A stretch of 64,000 nt of DNA from Ancistrus triradiatus (GCA_025084515.1 JAJAGP010000936.1:186001-250000); one strand, 5' to 3'; positions 1 to 15,200 are shown, numbered from the stretch's first letter. A program made the numbers and translations. Notes: generated from the sequence alone by a model not told the origin.

Positions 1-105
1 CTGAAGGAAAGAAAGACTGATGTTATTAGAGCTAATGCTGTGTTTAAATGTCTGTTTAACGCGAGTGCAATTTAGCATGTGGATTGTGTTTGTGCGTGAA
101 TGTAC

Positions 106-251
106 CTTTTGGGACTGGGGTAATGGTTGCTCACAGGGATGGTCGTGCTCTTATTACTGGAGTTGCTGCAGCAGCACTGCATAAACAGGAGCATTCCCAA
201 AGCCAGGCACAATACCAGAGACACCACCAGATAACTCTGCCTGTCTGACAC
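106..251 (-). CDS. suco: suco exon 21: transmembrane segment
   Basis: 146 nt, phase 0 in and phase 2 out. It encodes VSDRQSYLVVSLVLCLALGM, LLFMQCCC and a polar run ending NHYPSPKR. The hydrophobic stretch SYLVVSLVLCLALGMLLFMQ is the membrane anchor. A run of Cys follows, as in human (MQRC). The donor is gtacat; the cytosolic tail continues beyond base 1. Confidence 0.96.
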
Positions 252-3200
252 CTGCAACACACAAACACACCTTCATTTGTGCTGGAGCTCTCCATGCAGT
301 GCGCTATAAGCAACTTGGTGTTCACACTACATATCGGATTGAAAGTCATTTCAGCCTTACAAGGCTAACTGAATATTTAAGAACGATATAACGAGGTGTT
401 TTCAATAAAACTGACCAATGAAGCCAATGTCTTGTTGCACCACATCAAAAGGTGCTCTATTGTACAGAGATCAGGTGACTGGAGGACATTTGAGTAGAGT
501 GAACTCGTTATGTCCAAGAAACCATTCTGAGGTGATTTGAGCTTTGTGACATGCTTCTCATTATCCTGCTTTTAAGTAGCCATCAGAAGATGACTACACT
601 GTGGTCATAAATGGATGGACATGGTCAGCAACAATACTCAGGCAGGCTGTGGCGTTTAAATGATGCTCCAATTGTATTAAGTGGCTTAGTGTGCCAAGAA
701 AACATCACACACCATTACACCACCATCACCAGCAGCCTCAACTGCTAAGACAAGGAAGAAATCAGGTCTCATCAGACCAGGCACCACTTTTCCAATCTTC
801 TACTGTCCAATTTTGGTGAGCCTGTGGAAATTGTAGCCTCAGTTGCAAGAGTGGCACCTGTTGTGGTCTCTTTTGATGCTGTAGCCCATCTGCTTCAAGG
901 TTTGACATGCTGTGCATTTAGAGATGCTATTTCCTTGATTATTTTTCTGGATATCATCCTCTGTAAACCCGAGAGATGGCGAAAATCCCACTAGATCAGC
1001 AGGTTCTGAAATACACAGACCAGCCCGTCTAGCTCAAAGAACCATGCCACATAAATAACTTTTCTGCCCAATTCTGATTCTCGGTTTGAACTTCAGCAGG
1101 TTGTCTTGACCTGGTCTACCTGCCTAAATGCATAAAGTTTCTGCCATTTGACTGGCTGATTAGATATTCGTGTCAACAAGCAGTTGAACAGGTGTATCTT
1201 ATAAAGTGGTCGGGGAGAGTGTGTGTGTACATGACCTGGCAAAATTGTACAAATGGGAATGCTTGAACATACTTCTCTCTGTAACTGGTTCACAGTGGCA
1301 GACAGGTTAAGCATGAGCTTGGTGACATTCTCCAGCTGGCTCTGTAACATCTGGATGGACTCTGTCTGTTTCTGATCCTGCAAGGAACAATTTTATTTCT
1401 CAAGGTTTATCCTTACAAAGTTCATGATGTACAAAACTTTCACTACTGCCTGTGAGGGTCATGTGTATGTATGTATGTATGTATGTATGTATGTATGTAT
1501 GTATGAAGTGCTAGTGACCTGCTCTTCTGCAATTCTGGAAGTGTTCTGTAGTTTAATGACAGTTTTATTAAAGGCCCTCTGCATCTCCTCCATTTGCTTA
1601 CGGTATCTGCGTGACAAAACAAATAAGACATACATAAACTCAAAAAAAAAAAAATACAATTATTACAGGATCAAACATTCACAGTCTCACTTACCTCTGG
1701 CTGAGCTCCTCCAAGTATCTACTGCTGAGCGACATGTTCATCTCTAGGGCCTTGATCCTATTGTTTAGCCTCATGAACACAGACTCCTTCTGGTTTGAAC
1801 CATGCACATGGTTGCCATTTCCTGGCTCACTGGAGTTCTGCAGTTCAGCATAAAAGTCCGTGGCAGTGCGCTGCAAGGGGCTCTGCACTTCCTCCACTGA
1901 CTCCTCCTGGGAAGCGAGGTGAGAGGCATCAGTCTGGCCATCCTCGCTGGCTGCAGGAGACTCAGGGAGGAGCACGGGCAGTTCTGTGGGAGGCGGGATC
2001 TCAGCAGGCCGTATGTGTACAGGTATAGGTTGCAGTGGCTGTTCCTTGCTGGGCACCGGGGGGTCTGGCTCAGGGCTGAGAAGTGAAGAGGAGAGAGTTG
2101 CTATGTAGGAGGTGGTTGTTGAGGGAAGGGAAATGCTGTCGGTGGCATGACTGTGTGTTTCAGGAAGGTGCTCCAGGTACTGTGGTATTAGATCCTGGGG
2201 CTCGTAGGTGGGCTGCAAATCAGGAATCCCCTCAGTGGGCGTGGCTTTGACAAGCAAGGTCTCAGAAAGGTTGTAATCAGAAAGGGAGGAGGTATGACTT
2301 GGCTCTAACTGGATGCGTGGCAGATCAGATAGTGGATCTAACATGATGCGGGTAGTTTCACTGGGTACCACAGTCTCACTTTGGGTTGGGAACTCCTGCT
2401 CTGCTTCCGAAATGTCCTCGGATGGGGGAGAGGGTGTTTGGGTTGGAGTGGGGGCAAGGAGTTGTGTGGGTAAGCGCGTGTTCGCATTTGCATGCGTGGA
2501 ACGCTCTCGGCGTAGGCGCTGCAGGGCCAGGGCGGCTGAACAGTAGAGGTGGAGGTGCTCACGAAGGCTGGCCAGGCAGGACAGGGTAGGTATGTGGGAG
2601 CAGTAAATCGCGCTCTCTTTGAGGTGAGCCTCCTCACGCCTCATCTCCTCATCCTGGTCATCTACCAGCAGGGTCACTGTGGGTGGAGTTGGCTCTTCCT
2701 CTTCTTCATCGATGAGCATGACAATGGGGCTGTCCTCAGGTGAAGAGGCAGTGGGTGACTCCAAAACGGACACCTCCTGGTCTGGGGATGTAACAGGCAA
2801 TTCAGGTTCTGGAGTATGAATCCTAGGAACGTACAGACCAACAAAAAGCATTAGAGACCAACATGAGTGTGCTCCTCAACACAAATGTCATACACCACGC
2901 ACAGACCAAACGACAACTAACATTCATTACAACAGCATGTTAGACTATTGATAAAGATTGTAAGCATCCTCTTTGAGAGCTCCCAAGTTAGCTCAAAAAC
3001 TCATAGTTAGCAGTTTTAGCTTAAGAGTGATTCAGAAGTGGTCTCTGAGCAACTCTGATCAAGAAGACAACGACTTGTCTTACTGAGGAGACGGGGTTGA
3101 CCCGGTTGCAACGTATGACCCATTCTTTGATATATTCTTTTGAAGACTGTGATTGGTTGTCACAACACACAAAACAAATGCACTCTTGATTAAGGAAATA

Positions 3201-6200
3201 TAGCCTATTGTAAGCCTTTACTTTGAAATAACAGGCAAAGGCTTTTTATGCCTATTTGACACTAATAATTTGTTTGTTTGTTTTTTTTAAACTTAGCCAA
3301 TTTAGCGTAATCAATTAAGCTAACACGCATGTCTTTGGACTGTAGGAGGAAACCGGAGTAAACCCACGCAGACACAGGGAGAACATGCAGACTCAGACCA
3401 CTCCACTCTAGGATAGAACCCAGGACCTTCTTGCTTTGAGGCAGCGGTGCTACCCACTGAGCCACCATGCCACCCTCGCTCTAATCATTTAATTTACTGA
3501 CAGTTTATTTACCATGCTGGTCATTTTTGTATCCTACTACATCTATTGGATAGTCTATGAACTGGACGAAATGCATCTCGGCTCTTTTCAGTTTCTTTGA
3601 TTGCTACCGTATCTATTTAAGTGGTGGGATTCGTTCATATGTAGCTTTCATTCTGGGACTTACTGCATTGTTGGGCTTGGTAGGATTCACATATGTAATT
3701 TAGCAGAGCAACACACAACTTATGCAATCTTTCAATCCAAGCAATTGTGGGTTAATTGTGGGGGATTCTGGTCTAGAATCCAGTACCTTAACCACTATGC
3801 TACCATCTCTAAAAAGCTTAACCACAAACATTATTCCTGCACAATTTAATCAGTAGCATTTGATTAACTCACTGTTATTCAGTGTTTAGATAATTCTTCT
3901 GCCTTCTTGTCTTTCCACTATTTTCTCCTCTGCTTAAGATAACTCCTAAGCCTCCTCCCTACTCCTACGAACAGTTTTTCACCATCAATACCATCCAACC
4001 ATAATCTCATACACTCTTGGTATTGGAACACGTTTTCTGCTGAGATGATGGACTAAGTTGTTGTGTTACGAACACTGACTCTGCAAACTTTGCAATATAT
4101 AAACTTTTGGTCTGCATCTGATTTTTTTTTAAGTCAAAAAACATCCATACTGCAGACAACTTCTTTCTTGAACAAAAGTTGAACAAAAAGTATGCTGTCC
4201 GGCGATGCCATTCTACACGAACAATGTTACATAATTTGCTGCCTCGAAGTGTTACACCTATAATTTGTTATGCTACTGTATGGTGGTATATGAAAAATCC
4301 ATACTGTACGAGAAATTAACACCGCAATACTTGAACTGATATACTGTCCAGCACTACTTATTTATTACTGAATATTGATAACATTTTATGAAGAGTAATC
4401 ACGAAGCAATGTTCCGAAGCTATTTATTATTAACAAATGGTTTAATATTGCCAGTCCAGAAGCACTTCAAATAATGGAAAGTTGAATGTGTGTATTAGAA
4501 CGTACATTTCTTCTTGCTCTGTGGGGGTTGGTGTTGGTGCAAGTACAGCTTCTGTGACCTCAGTCTCATTTTCAGTCCCTGTTGACATATTTCCTGCAAG
4601 ATGACAAACACAATGATCATTATATACTGAGAGAGAGAAAAAAAACAAATTCAAGAAACGCAAGGAACAACGTAATTTAAAACAATTAATGGAAAAATAA
4701 AACGCAGGTGCCTGGAGCAAGTAAACAGAAAAATAAAGAAGAGGAGTGAAGTGTATATATGCGGCAAAGACGATGCCCCAGCAGAGCGTGAAAACCTTTC
4801 TGTTTCATAAACCAACTCTCCATCACATACCTTCCCTCCCTCCCCCAACTTTCCCTCACATAAAGAGACTCCGTGTTCAAGAAACAGCCTCTGCTCAGGG
4901 TATTAACCAAACCACACACACAACACACCAATACACATACAGTGGTGCTTTGAAAGATTGTGAACCCCTTTAGAATCTTCTATATTTCTGCATAAATATG
5001 ACCTAAAACATCATCAGATTTTCACACAAGTCCTAAAAGTAGATAAAGAGAACTCAGTTAAATGAATGAGACAAAAATATTACATATTAGTGAGTGGCAA
5101 AAGTATGTGAACACTTGATTTCAGTATCTGGTGTGACCCCCTGTGCAAACATAACTGACTAAACGTTTCCTGTAACTGTTGATAAGTCCTGCACACCGGC
5201 TTGTAGGAATTTTAGCCCATTCCTCCGTACAGAACAGCTTCAGCTCTGGGATGTTGGTGGGTTTCCTCACATTAACTGCTCACTTCAGGTCCTTCCACAA
5301 CATTTCGATTAGATTAAGGTCAGGACTTTGACTTGGCCATTCCAAAACATTAACTTTATTCTTCTTTAATCATTCCTTAGTTGAACGACTTGTGTGCTTA
5401 GGGTCGTTGTCTTGCTGCAATGACCCACCTTTTCTTGAGATTCAGTTCATGGCTGACATTTTCCTTTAGAGTTATCTGATATAATTCAGAATTCAATGAT
5501 GGCAAGCCATCCTGACCCAGATGCAGCAAAACAGGCCCAAACCATGATACTACACCACCATGTTCCACAGATGGGATAAGGTTCTTATGCTGGAATGCAG
5601 TGTCATCCTTTCTCCAAACATAACATTTTCTTTTAATCCAAAAAGTACTATTTTGCTCTCATCTGTCCGCAAAACTTTCTTCCAGTAGCCTTCTGGCTTG
5701 TCCATGTGATCTTTAGCAAACTGCAGACGAGCAGCAATGTTCTTTTTGGAGAGCAGTGGCTTTCTCTTTGCAACCCTGCCATGCACACCATTGTTGTTCA
5801 GTGTTCTTCTGATGGTGGACTCAAACATTAATATTAGCCAATGTGAGAGAGGCCTTCAGTTGCTTAGAAGTTACCCGGGGCTCCTTTATGACCTCGCCAG
5901 CTATTACATGCCTTGCTCTTGAAGTGATCTTTGTTAATCGATCGTTCTTGGGGAGGGTAACAATGGTCTTGAGTTTCCTCCATTTGTACACAATCTGTCT
6001 GACTGTGGATTGGAGGAGTCCAAACTCTTTAGAGATGGTTTTGTAACCTTCTCCAGCCTGATGAGCATCAACAACTCTTTCTGAAGTCCTCAGAAATCTC
6101 CTTTGTTCGTGCCATGATTCACTTCCACAAACGTGTTGTGAAGAGCAGACTTTGATAGATCCCTGTTCTTTAAATAAAACAGGTGGCCACTCACACCTGA

Positions 6201-9200
6201 TTGGCATCTCATTAATTGAAAACACCTGACTCTAATTTCACCTTCAAATTAACTGCTAATCCTAGAGGATCACATACTTTTGCCCTTCACTAATATGTAA
6301 TATTGGATCATTTTCCTCAATAAATAAAATGAAAGTATAATATTTTTGTCTCATTTGTTTAACTGGGTTCTCTATCTACTTTTACGGCTTGTGTGAAAAT
6401 CTGATTTATTTATCTATTGATTTATCATATTTATGCAGAAATATAGAAAATTCTAAAGGGTTCACAAACAAGCACTACTGTAATGATCTTGCGTGATATA
6501 AACCTGGAGGTCACAGAGAACCAAAGTGATGTTTCAAAGTACAACAATATACCGCTGTTGTATAAACATAATTGAGCTGTATACTAGTAACCTGCAGACA
6601 ATGTAGTGGAAAACAATGCAAAATAACAGGATTTTGAGCCAGTGAATCTCAACAGCTCTCCTATTTGATATCATGAAAACAAAACGATACTAAACTTGTG
6701 TGTTGTCTGCACATTTTAGCATCTTTTAAAGCAGCATAGCAAACATTCTGGTTCCTCAAGGACAGTTAAAGATAATGAGTAAAATATAAGCGTCACTGTT
6801 TTTTTGTGCTAGTTATATAACTTGTTCCACATGAGTGAACCTCCAGTCTAATCACTTTGGGCAGGTCTGTTTCATGCCTAAGGCAGTGGACTACATTGGG
6901 CATGAAACTCGTTTGCTGAGTGATAGGAAAGAAGTTGAAAGAACAGCTCACTGACAGAACAGCTCCTGCAAAAGCAAACACTGTTTACAAATTTTCAGGT
7001 TTGAATGATATATGGAAAAGAAAAAAAACATGCATTTATTATGCAAATGACACCCAATCACCAAATAAATATTAACCTCATGTACGATTAAACCACTTTT
7101 TAATAAGCTAGGTTATGCAGGGTAATTGGAACTGCACTCATTTTAAGTAGTGATAAACAAATTAGCAAACTGTTTGAATTCAGAAAGTTTTTCAACATTC
7201 ATTTTACAGTCAAGTCAGATTTATTTCTATAGCGCTTTTTACAATGCATCATCGTCTCAAAGCAACTTTACAATTTTACATTATCTCCCAATATCTACGT
7301 CCAGTGATAGTCTTCTTAGTTTTGGACAGAATATTCCTCTAGACCAGGGGTGTCGAACTCAATTTCACAGAGGGCCACATCAGCATAACGGTTGCCCTCA
7401 AAGGGCCAGATGTAACTAAGACAGTATAAATGTAACTAAGTGTAACCAAATGTAATGTAGAATAAATTTAAGTACTCAATGTTAAATAACTCTGAATTTA
7501 TTACTTATTTAACTTATAAATATTTGCATAGATGGAAAAATACGCTTGCTTGTTGCTCTGTTAACATAACATAAATCCTGTTAATTTGTCAGGTTAAGAA
7601 ACTCCTATTATTCCATCAATCAACGATCAAACTATCCAAGTGAATAAAGAAAAATATCGTTTCACAAGTTATGACATTAACTAACTCTATAGTTACTCTA
7701 TAACACTATAATATCATACTCAATAACTCTATAATACTACAAGTCTAAAAGCGTGCATTGACCATAAACTCCATTTCCCACAATTCATGCCGATTATGTT
7801 ACCCATGAAGTGACGACATTAAGCCACTAGATTGCAGTCAATCAGATTTCTAAGCTCTTACGGGCCACATCAAATGACACAGCGGGCCACACTTGGCCCG
7901 CGGGCCTCGAGTTTGACACGTGCTCTAGACAGTATGGCTATATGGAACCTTGTAGAGAGCCAATATGTAAATATTTAGTACAGTACTGTAACTGAAATGA
8001 AAATGGAAAAAAGTAAAACAATACCACATATTGTGATTTCAAGACTGCGATTCTCTTCTGTCAACAGTTGTCGCAAGGGTTTGCACGTACTAGTTTTCTG
8101 TCATTCAGACGTGAATTGGGCATATATCAGACAGATTTGTATTTCCTATTATAATTTTATGATCTCGGCTGTTAAAGCGGACAAACTATGATCAAATGGA
8201 CAATAAACAGTGTATTTAGTATTTGGTTAAACTGATGTTTAATCACATTGAGGTTTTAGACATGGGTTCCTGCAAAAGATGCTTTGGGATAATTTTGTAA
8301 AACGGTTGTATTGTAAACAGTGCTACATTTGAACTGGGAAGAACAGCGTTTAGATACTGTTTCTAATAAAGGTTCCTAATTAAGTGAATACTTTGTGTTA
8401 AAAAGGTGTCGTTTCGATAATCTGTTGTGATTTTGTGTGTTCTGAAAGCTGCTCCTGCTGCAGCAACAAGATGACGCATGATAAAAATAAAGTTACTGAA
8501 GTACTAAAAAGTAATGAATGCTATTTAAGCTTTTATATCCACTCATATGGCAAATGTAATGCTGTTTAACGCAAAAACAATATTCTTTAGTACCAAATAT
8601 GTGCAACCAAAAAATGATCAGGCCTGTACTGTAGTCCCACTACAACATTGTCTATTAACACCATGTGCTGGAAGTTCAAACCAACTAGTTACAAACCCAA
8701 AACTAATATGTTTTTTAATTTCTCCCATGTAAATTCCAGTTTATCACAAGGAGGCACACTGACACAGATGCCAAGCCTAAGTCACTAAACACAGTTAACA
8801 TGAAAGAAACGAAGGGGGACCATTTGGAATTATTAGGAAGTGTTTTCAATCAAGTCTCTCTCAACAGAATCTGTTAGTTTTTAAAGAATCAAACTTGTTC
8901 CTGGATAATGACTCAAGTGTCTGAGTCAAGTGTGAAAACATTCTAAAAAATGGAGGTTTACAGTAAAACACTGACCTTCCATTAAATAATCTGAGCGCCA
9001 TCCTCAAGCTCTGGCTTTCCACCCAGGACATTAGTTGCAGCAAATGTTGTTGACCATGTTGAGGGGACACCTGGAAAGAAAATGCAAGGAAGGAACTATT
9101 AAAACTCTAGAGCCTTGCTCCATAATATATCATAAGTGGGTTATAGCGGTCTAATTTAAAAAGCATCACCATGCATGGTATGTTACTCTACAACTTTGAT

Positions 9201-12200
9201 AAGAATGAATGTTTACAATCCCAATCCAGAAATCGTACGTGAGACAGTAAAGCATTTAGTCCTCCATATTGGCGTTGCACTGAGAAATAAAAGTAATCTC
9301 TTGCCAATGTTGGTTATATCAGCTATTTATGAGGAATGACAGTTTCTTGACAACAGTGGAAATTACTCCAGATTCCACTGTAATGGGATAAATATTCAAA
9401 TCCCTACCAGGTTTTCATTGGAGAACATTGTTTTTAAACATTCCAATCATTTTCTCACACATTTGTTGATAAACTGGAGATCTTCTGGCCACCTTTGTTC
9501 CTCACAGACTCAGCCTTTCATGGATACTGCTTTTGTACAAAATCATCATTATAATCACCTGCTGACATTACCTGTTTGAAATCACATCACTATTCAGTGG
9601 GTTCATATCTTGGGTTCATACTCTCTGCAATTAAATTTGTTTGTTCGTTTGTATGGGGTTTTACACAATGGCCACCTTCGATAATAATCATGGCAAATGG
9701 TTTATTAGGGTAAGTTTGTTTTTACTACTGCTAAAGGGATCTCATAGTTGGGCTTTGATACCTATGCATCCAGGATATTTCTGGACTCTCACTAATTCTT
9801 GTGTATTGGTTGCATTCAGTGATTATGTGTTTTACTGACATTGTGTGACAGCTATTATATATTGGTGGAGATTTCTCTTCAATTAAATAAAGGCACAGTT
9901 AATGTCAAGACGCACTGTGGGTTTTTTTTCCATACCGCCCAAGCTTTTCTGATTTGGAGTTGTATACTGACATTACACACAGAAGAAGCCAGTCCTGGCA
10001 TGTCTTTCCCCACAGAGAATCCCTCCAGAGAACGTTCCTGGATATGTTTATGTATCTATAGGTGCATGCTTTCAGATTACTGATAGTTGGCTTTAAATGG
10101 GGAGGTAAACCCCTTAGCCAATGAAACGTTAGCACTATTTATAACACAGAACTTCCCCCAGCAAAGAGGGACCCATGGTAACACATGGAAAGACTTACAG
10201 TCCATAAGTACACGCTGGGGTACAAGCTTCCTGTGTCATTAGGAACAGACCAAGACTGTATACATAGAAACTACAAAACCACTGATGTAGCCCAGTTAAT
10301 CCATAATCTTTCAATTCTTCTTTGTATGCAATAGTCTAAGCATCTCAGCTGCCATTTCAGTTACACTAAGTTTGGTGTATGACACAATAACATGTGCCTA
10401 GCTCTACTGGTTTCATATAGTTATACAAGCATCCATGTAAACCACTACATCACATCAGCACTCTAAAAAGCAACCACTTCAACAAATCTAAAAACATCTA
10501 AACTGAAACCCTAAAATGAAAAAGTCTGTCTCTAAACTAAACCTGAAAACATAAGCTGGAGACTGAACTCCTCAAAAACCACAACGCCTACTTAAACCCT
10601 ACTTAAACCAAGGTTTTCAATCTTGGATGAATAAATCAGCAAAAATAAGATCTTGTATATTTAAAAGCACAATTTAACAACTCAAAGTTCATTATTTCAT
10701 TAGCTGGTGTCATCCGACGGGCCACTTTCATGGCAGTAATGGCTACAAGCTGTTCCAACTCTTGGTCTGGGTGCTGACTGCCCGTGCAGCAATCTGTGCA
10801 TTTACTTTCAGTGCTGTCATTGATAGAAATGTAGATAGAGTTAACAGTGTCTCTCTGTTTTGGTGTGGTTGGATATGTCCTCCATCGTAACTGCAATGGA
10901 GAGATGTAGTCTTTCATGGTGGTAGGTGGTGCACTAGTCCATCCACATTAGATCGTTTCAGTCATCTAGGCTATCAGGATTGGATCAGGATAGGGCTATA
11001 CATATTAATTTTAATAGCATTTTACACTGCATGGCCAAAAAAGGTCACCACCTGGATTTAACTAAGCAAATAGGTAAGAGCCTCCCATCAGATAATTGGT
11101 AACGCATTGGTGATTACGTTTCAGCACAATGCGAAGGGAACTCAAGGGATTGGAACTTAACAGCTGTGTAGTCTTAAGAAAACCACTTGTCAGTGAGGCT
11201 AACTGGCAAAGACAGCTTCAATTTGCTAGGGAGCATGAAGGCTCTGGAGCAATGGAAGGAGGTCTGATGAGTCCAGATTTACCCTGTTCCAGAGTGATGG
11301 GTGCAACAGGGTAAGAAGGGAGGCGGCTGAGGTGATGCACCCACCATGCCTAGTGCCTACTGTACAAGCCATTGGGGGAGGGGCTATGATCTGGGGTTGC
11401 TGCAGATGGGCAGGTCTAGGGTCAGTAACATTATGTGCCCAATGAATGAGGTCAGCTGACTACCTGAATATACTGACCAACCAGGTTAGTCCATCAATGG
11501 ATTGTTCTTCCCTGATGGCCCGGGCATATTCCAAAATGACAATGCCAGGATTCATTGGGCTCAAATTGTGAAAGAGTGGTTCAGGGAGCATGAAACATCA
11601 TTTTCACACATGGATTGGCCACCAGAGTCCAGACCTGAACCCCATTGAGAATCTTTGTGATGTGCTGGAGAAGGCTTTGTACAGTTGTCCAACTATCACA
11701 TCATCAGAAGCTTGAGGAACCAATGTCACATAGAATGCGTGCCGCAATCAAAGCTAAAGGCGGTCCAACGAAATATTAGTGTGACCTTGTTTTGGCCAGG
11801 CAGTGTACTTTGTCATTTATTTATAGAGGAAAATTATCTGACATTACATATCTGTGAGTAGCACAATTACTGGAGCCATTAATTGTTTCAGTATATGGTG
11901 TGACCTCCTTGTGAAGCAACAGCTGCAAATAATCATCTCCAGTTAATTGTTAATCAGTCGTGCACATCAGCTTGGAGGAATTTTAGCCCATTCCTCACAG
12001 AACAGCTTCAACTCTAGCGTCAACACTTCAGATCCTTCCACAAAATTACTACTGAACCAAGGTCAGGACTTTTACTTTGCCATTTCAAAACATTAATTTA
12101 TTCTTCTTTAATCACTCTTCGGTAGAACCACTTGTGTGCTTAGGGTCACTGTCTTGCTGCATGACCCACGTTCTCTTGAGATTCAGTTAGAAGACAAATG

Positions 12201-15200
12201 TCCTGATATTTTCCTTTAGAATCTGCTGGTACATTTCAGAATTCATTGGTCCAATGACGGCAAGTCACAATGGTCTAGATTTAGCAAAACAGCCCCAAAC
12301 CATGATACTACTACCACCACCACCACCATCTCACAGACAGGACAAGGTTCTTACGCTGGGAACAGTGTTTTGCTTTCTCCAGACATCTCACCTGATTTTC
12401 ATCTCACTGATAAACTCCCATCTCTACTTCCACCTTCAAATTATCTGTCAACTTCAAGTTCTACAAACTTTTGCCATACCTAATACTGGATTTTTTCCCC
12501 TCAATAATTAGTAATAAGGGTGTCTGCTAAATGACTAGAAGTTAAACCCCATTCACAAAAATTTGGACTGTGGTAGACTAGCAGTTAAGGTACAGGACTA
12601 TGGACCAGAAGGTCCAGGGTTCAAATCCTACCTCTGCCACACTGTATCAGTTGGAAGTTGTTCTGGGTAAGTGTGTCTGCTAAATGACTAAATGGAAATG
12701 CAAGTGCTAGGGTGCTTACTTGTGGCATCACCCAGGAGGTTCTTTGATGGCTTGTCATCAGATGGCAGGTACCCTGGTGGGTAATCTAAAAAATGGAGGT
12801 CTGGGGTTAAGAGAACACCTTCAGTTTGTTAGCTAACAGCTCGTACAAGCAGCCTCTACTGAGATAACATGCTAACTCAACATATAAATAAGGGAAACGC
12901 ACATCCTACGGGAAGGGGGAGGTGGTTACCAAAAACAAACTATGTATACACAAACTACTCAAATAAACCTAATCATACCAAAGTCCTCATCCAGGTACTC
13001 GTGTCTCTCTGATGGATATTGCGAGTCGGCGATCTCATCATACTCCTCTACCATACTGGTTCCAAACACTCTAAACCAGAAAGTAACCAGACAATTAAAC
13101 AGAAGATCACAGGAGATCACAGAAGAGTTTACATGAAAATATACAAAAGACAGAGTTGCATATGTATTACTTTTTAAAAAAAAGCAAGGCATAAAGATAA
13201 ACAGATATAGTAAATGGTTTTAGGAAAAAAGTAGAAGCAATCCATCAACCCAAAAAAGAATGCTGTCTTCTTGAAAGAACTTCCCTAAAAGTGAATACAC
13301 TGATCACCTTAAACTTTACAACCACCTGGTCCATAACAACATTTAGGTAGGTTATGCATCAGCTGATGTCCACATGAATGTCCAGACCTATGGATTCCCC
13401 ACTGAACATTACCCAGAGCATCACACTACACTGCATCCTGGTGCCAACACTTCCCCAGACACACAAGTACCAGACCGTCAACGTGACAGAAAGGAAAAGG
13501 GGACTCAAACAACATGACATTCACCCATTGTAGGTGCTTTTGATGGATTAGCACAATGAGCATTCTGAGTGGCCTGCAACCAGGCAGCCCCATATTGAGC
13601 ATGGGGCACTGAATAAACATTCCTGTGACTTGTATCATACTAGTTCTCCTGTCCACCTGAACCAGACAAGATGGCACTCGATGAGAATTTGAGCCTCCCT
13701 TAAAGTCACTCAGGCCTTTGCTCCTGAAAATTTCTCACATCCGACATGTCAACAACAAGAACCGACTGTTTACTGGCCATCTGATATATCCCAGAGCTTC
13801 ACATGTGCTATTGTAATGAATTAATCAGTGTTATTTGATCTGTGTGTGGTTTTAATGTTTTGACCGATCAGTGTATATTCAAATAACTTCCTTAGAGATA
13901 AAAGTACTTTTCTAAAGAAAAAGAACCACATTATCAAGATCAAGTAAGCCTGTGTGCATAATTCAATGAGACACATATAGTAATTACAGACTTTGCTTTT
14001 GTCCTGCTGCCTGAAACATTGCATATAAAGAAATAGTTTACAGAGAGGGGCAAGTGTTTTTCTTTTGCTCTGCAGCAGATTCTGCCCCCTCACAGGCCTC
14101 TAACCCACATAACCTGCTATGCCAAGCCAAACAGCACCAACCAACAACTCAACCATTTAAAACTGACATTAAGAGAAACTGAAAACCTGTAATACAAAGC
14201 CCCATAAAGCCCCAGCACAGAAACAGAAAGCACTTTCATTAAAAAAAAAAAATCTCTGTACATTTTCTTTTACAGCAACAATAATTCAGTTTAACCAGTT
14301 GAAACTGGTGACATGGATTAAGGTAAAACATAAAAGATATTGGCACAGCAGAGCAATCACAAATAAGAAAAGTAGATCTCACCCACCTTATCAGACTAAG
14401 GGGACAAAAATGCTCCGAACCAAAATGGGAGAGTAGCTCAACCTACAGAGAGAAAAGTAAGAAACCTTTACAATGCAATACTGTCGCATTTATCATTTCC
14501 ACTCATGGCCAAAAGCAGCCAAAGTATTTGGCAAATCATGTTTCTACTGTGCACAAACACATCCAAGAATGTATGGGTGTAAAAATGCACCAATGCCATG
14601 CTTTACTGTTTGTGTCCTGCCACCAAAGCACCAATTACTGTGCATTCAAAGTGCCTAAGACAGGAGAATGCTAACCTTTATGTACTTGATGAACATCTGA
14701 AGCAAGAAAGGGACAAGAGGAGACAGAAAAGAGAAAAGAATCAGTAAGAGAGATGCCACAAGCAAGTTAAGCATTTTTAAATATTTGCCACATCACAACT
14801 GACAAGTATTTAGGCTCAGGTCAGAGAACAGGAGAAAGACAAATACTGTAGACCAAGAAAAAAAAAAAAAAAAAAAAAAAAAAAGTTCACTGGTATAAAC
14901 TGGAAAGCAGAATATGGAGGCATATGTCCAACAGTCAAACTGTCACCACAAAATGTGATCCACCTTTGCATAACTGGTTCTAAAGTCATACACAGAGAAT
15001 GATTTAATATGAATCACATCTCGAGGCATGAAGCTTTCAGAAAACAAGCACAAGCATTTGAATTTTTTGTAGCTTAAAAGAGTTGCATGTCTTTTCTGAA
15101 ATCGAGCAGTAAAATGGGAAGAGAAAATTGAGACATAAAGGGAGAGAAACAGGTTATAAGTGACATTGCGTAACACTTAATAACGAGAACACACAATTCT

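Noticed and set aside
4651..4973. Several overlapping frames next to exon 17
   Set aside because: Low-complexity intron sequence between exon 17 and the Tc1-like element; no conservation with SUCO.
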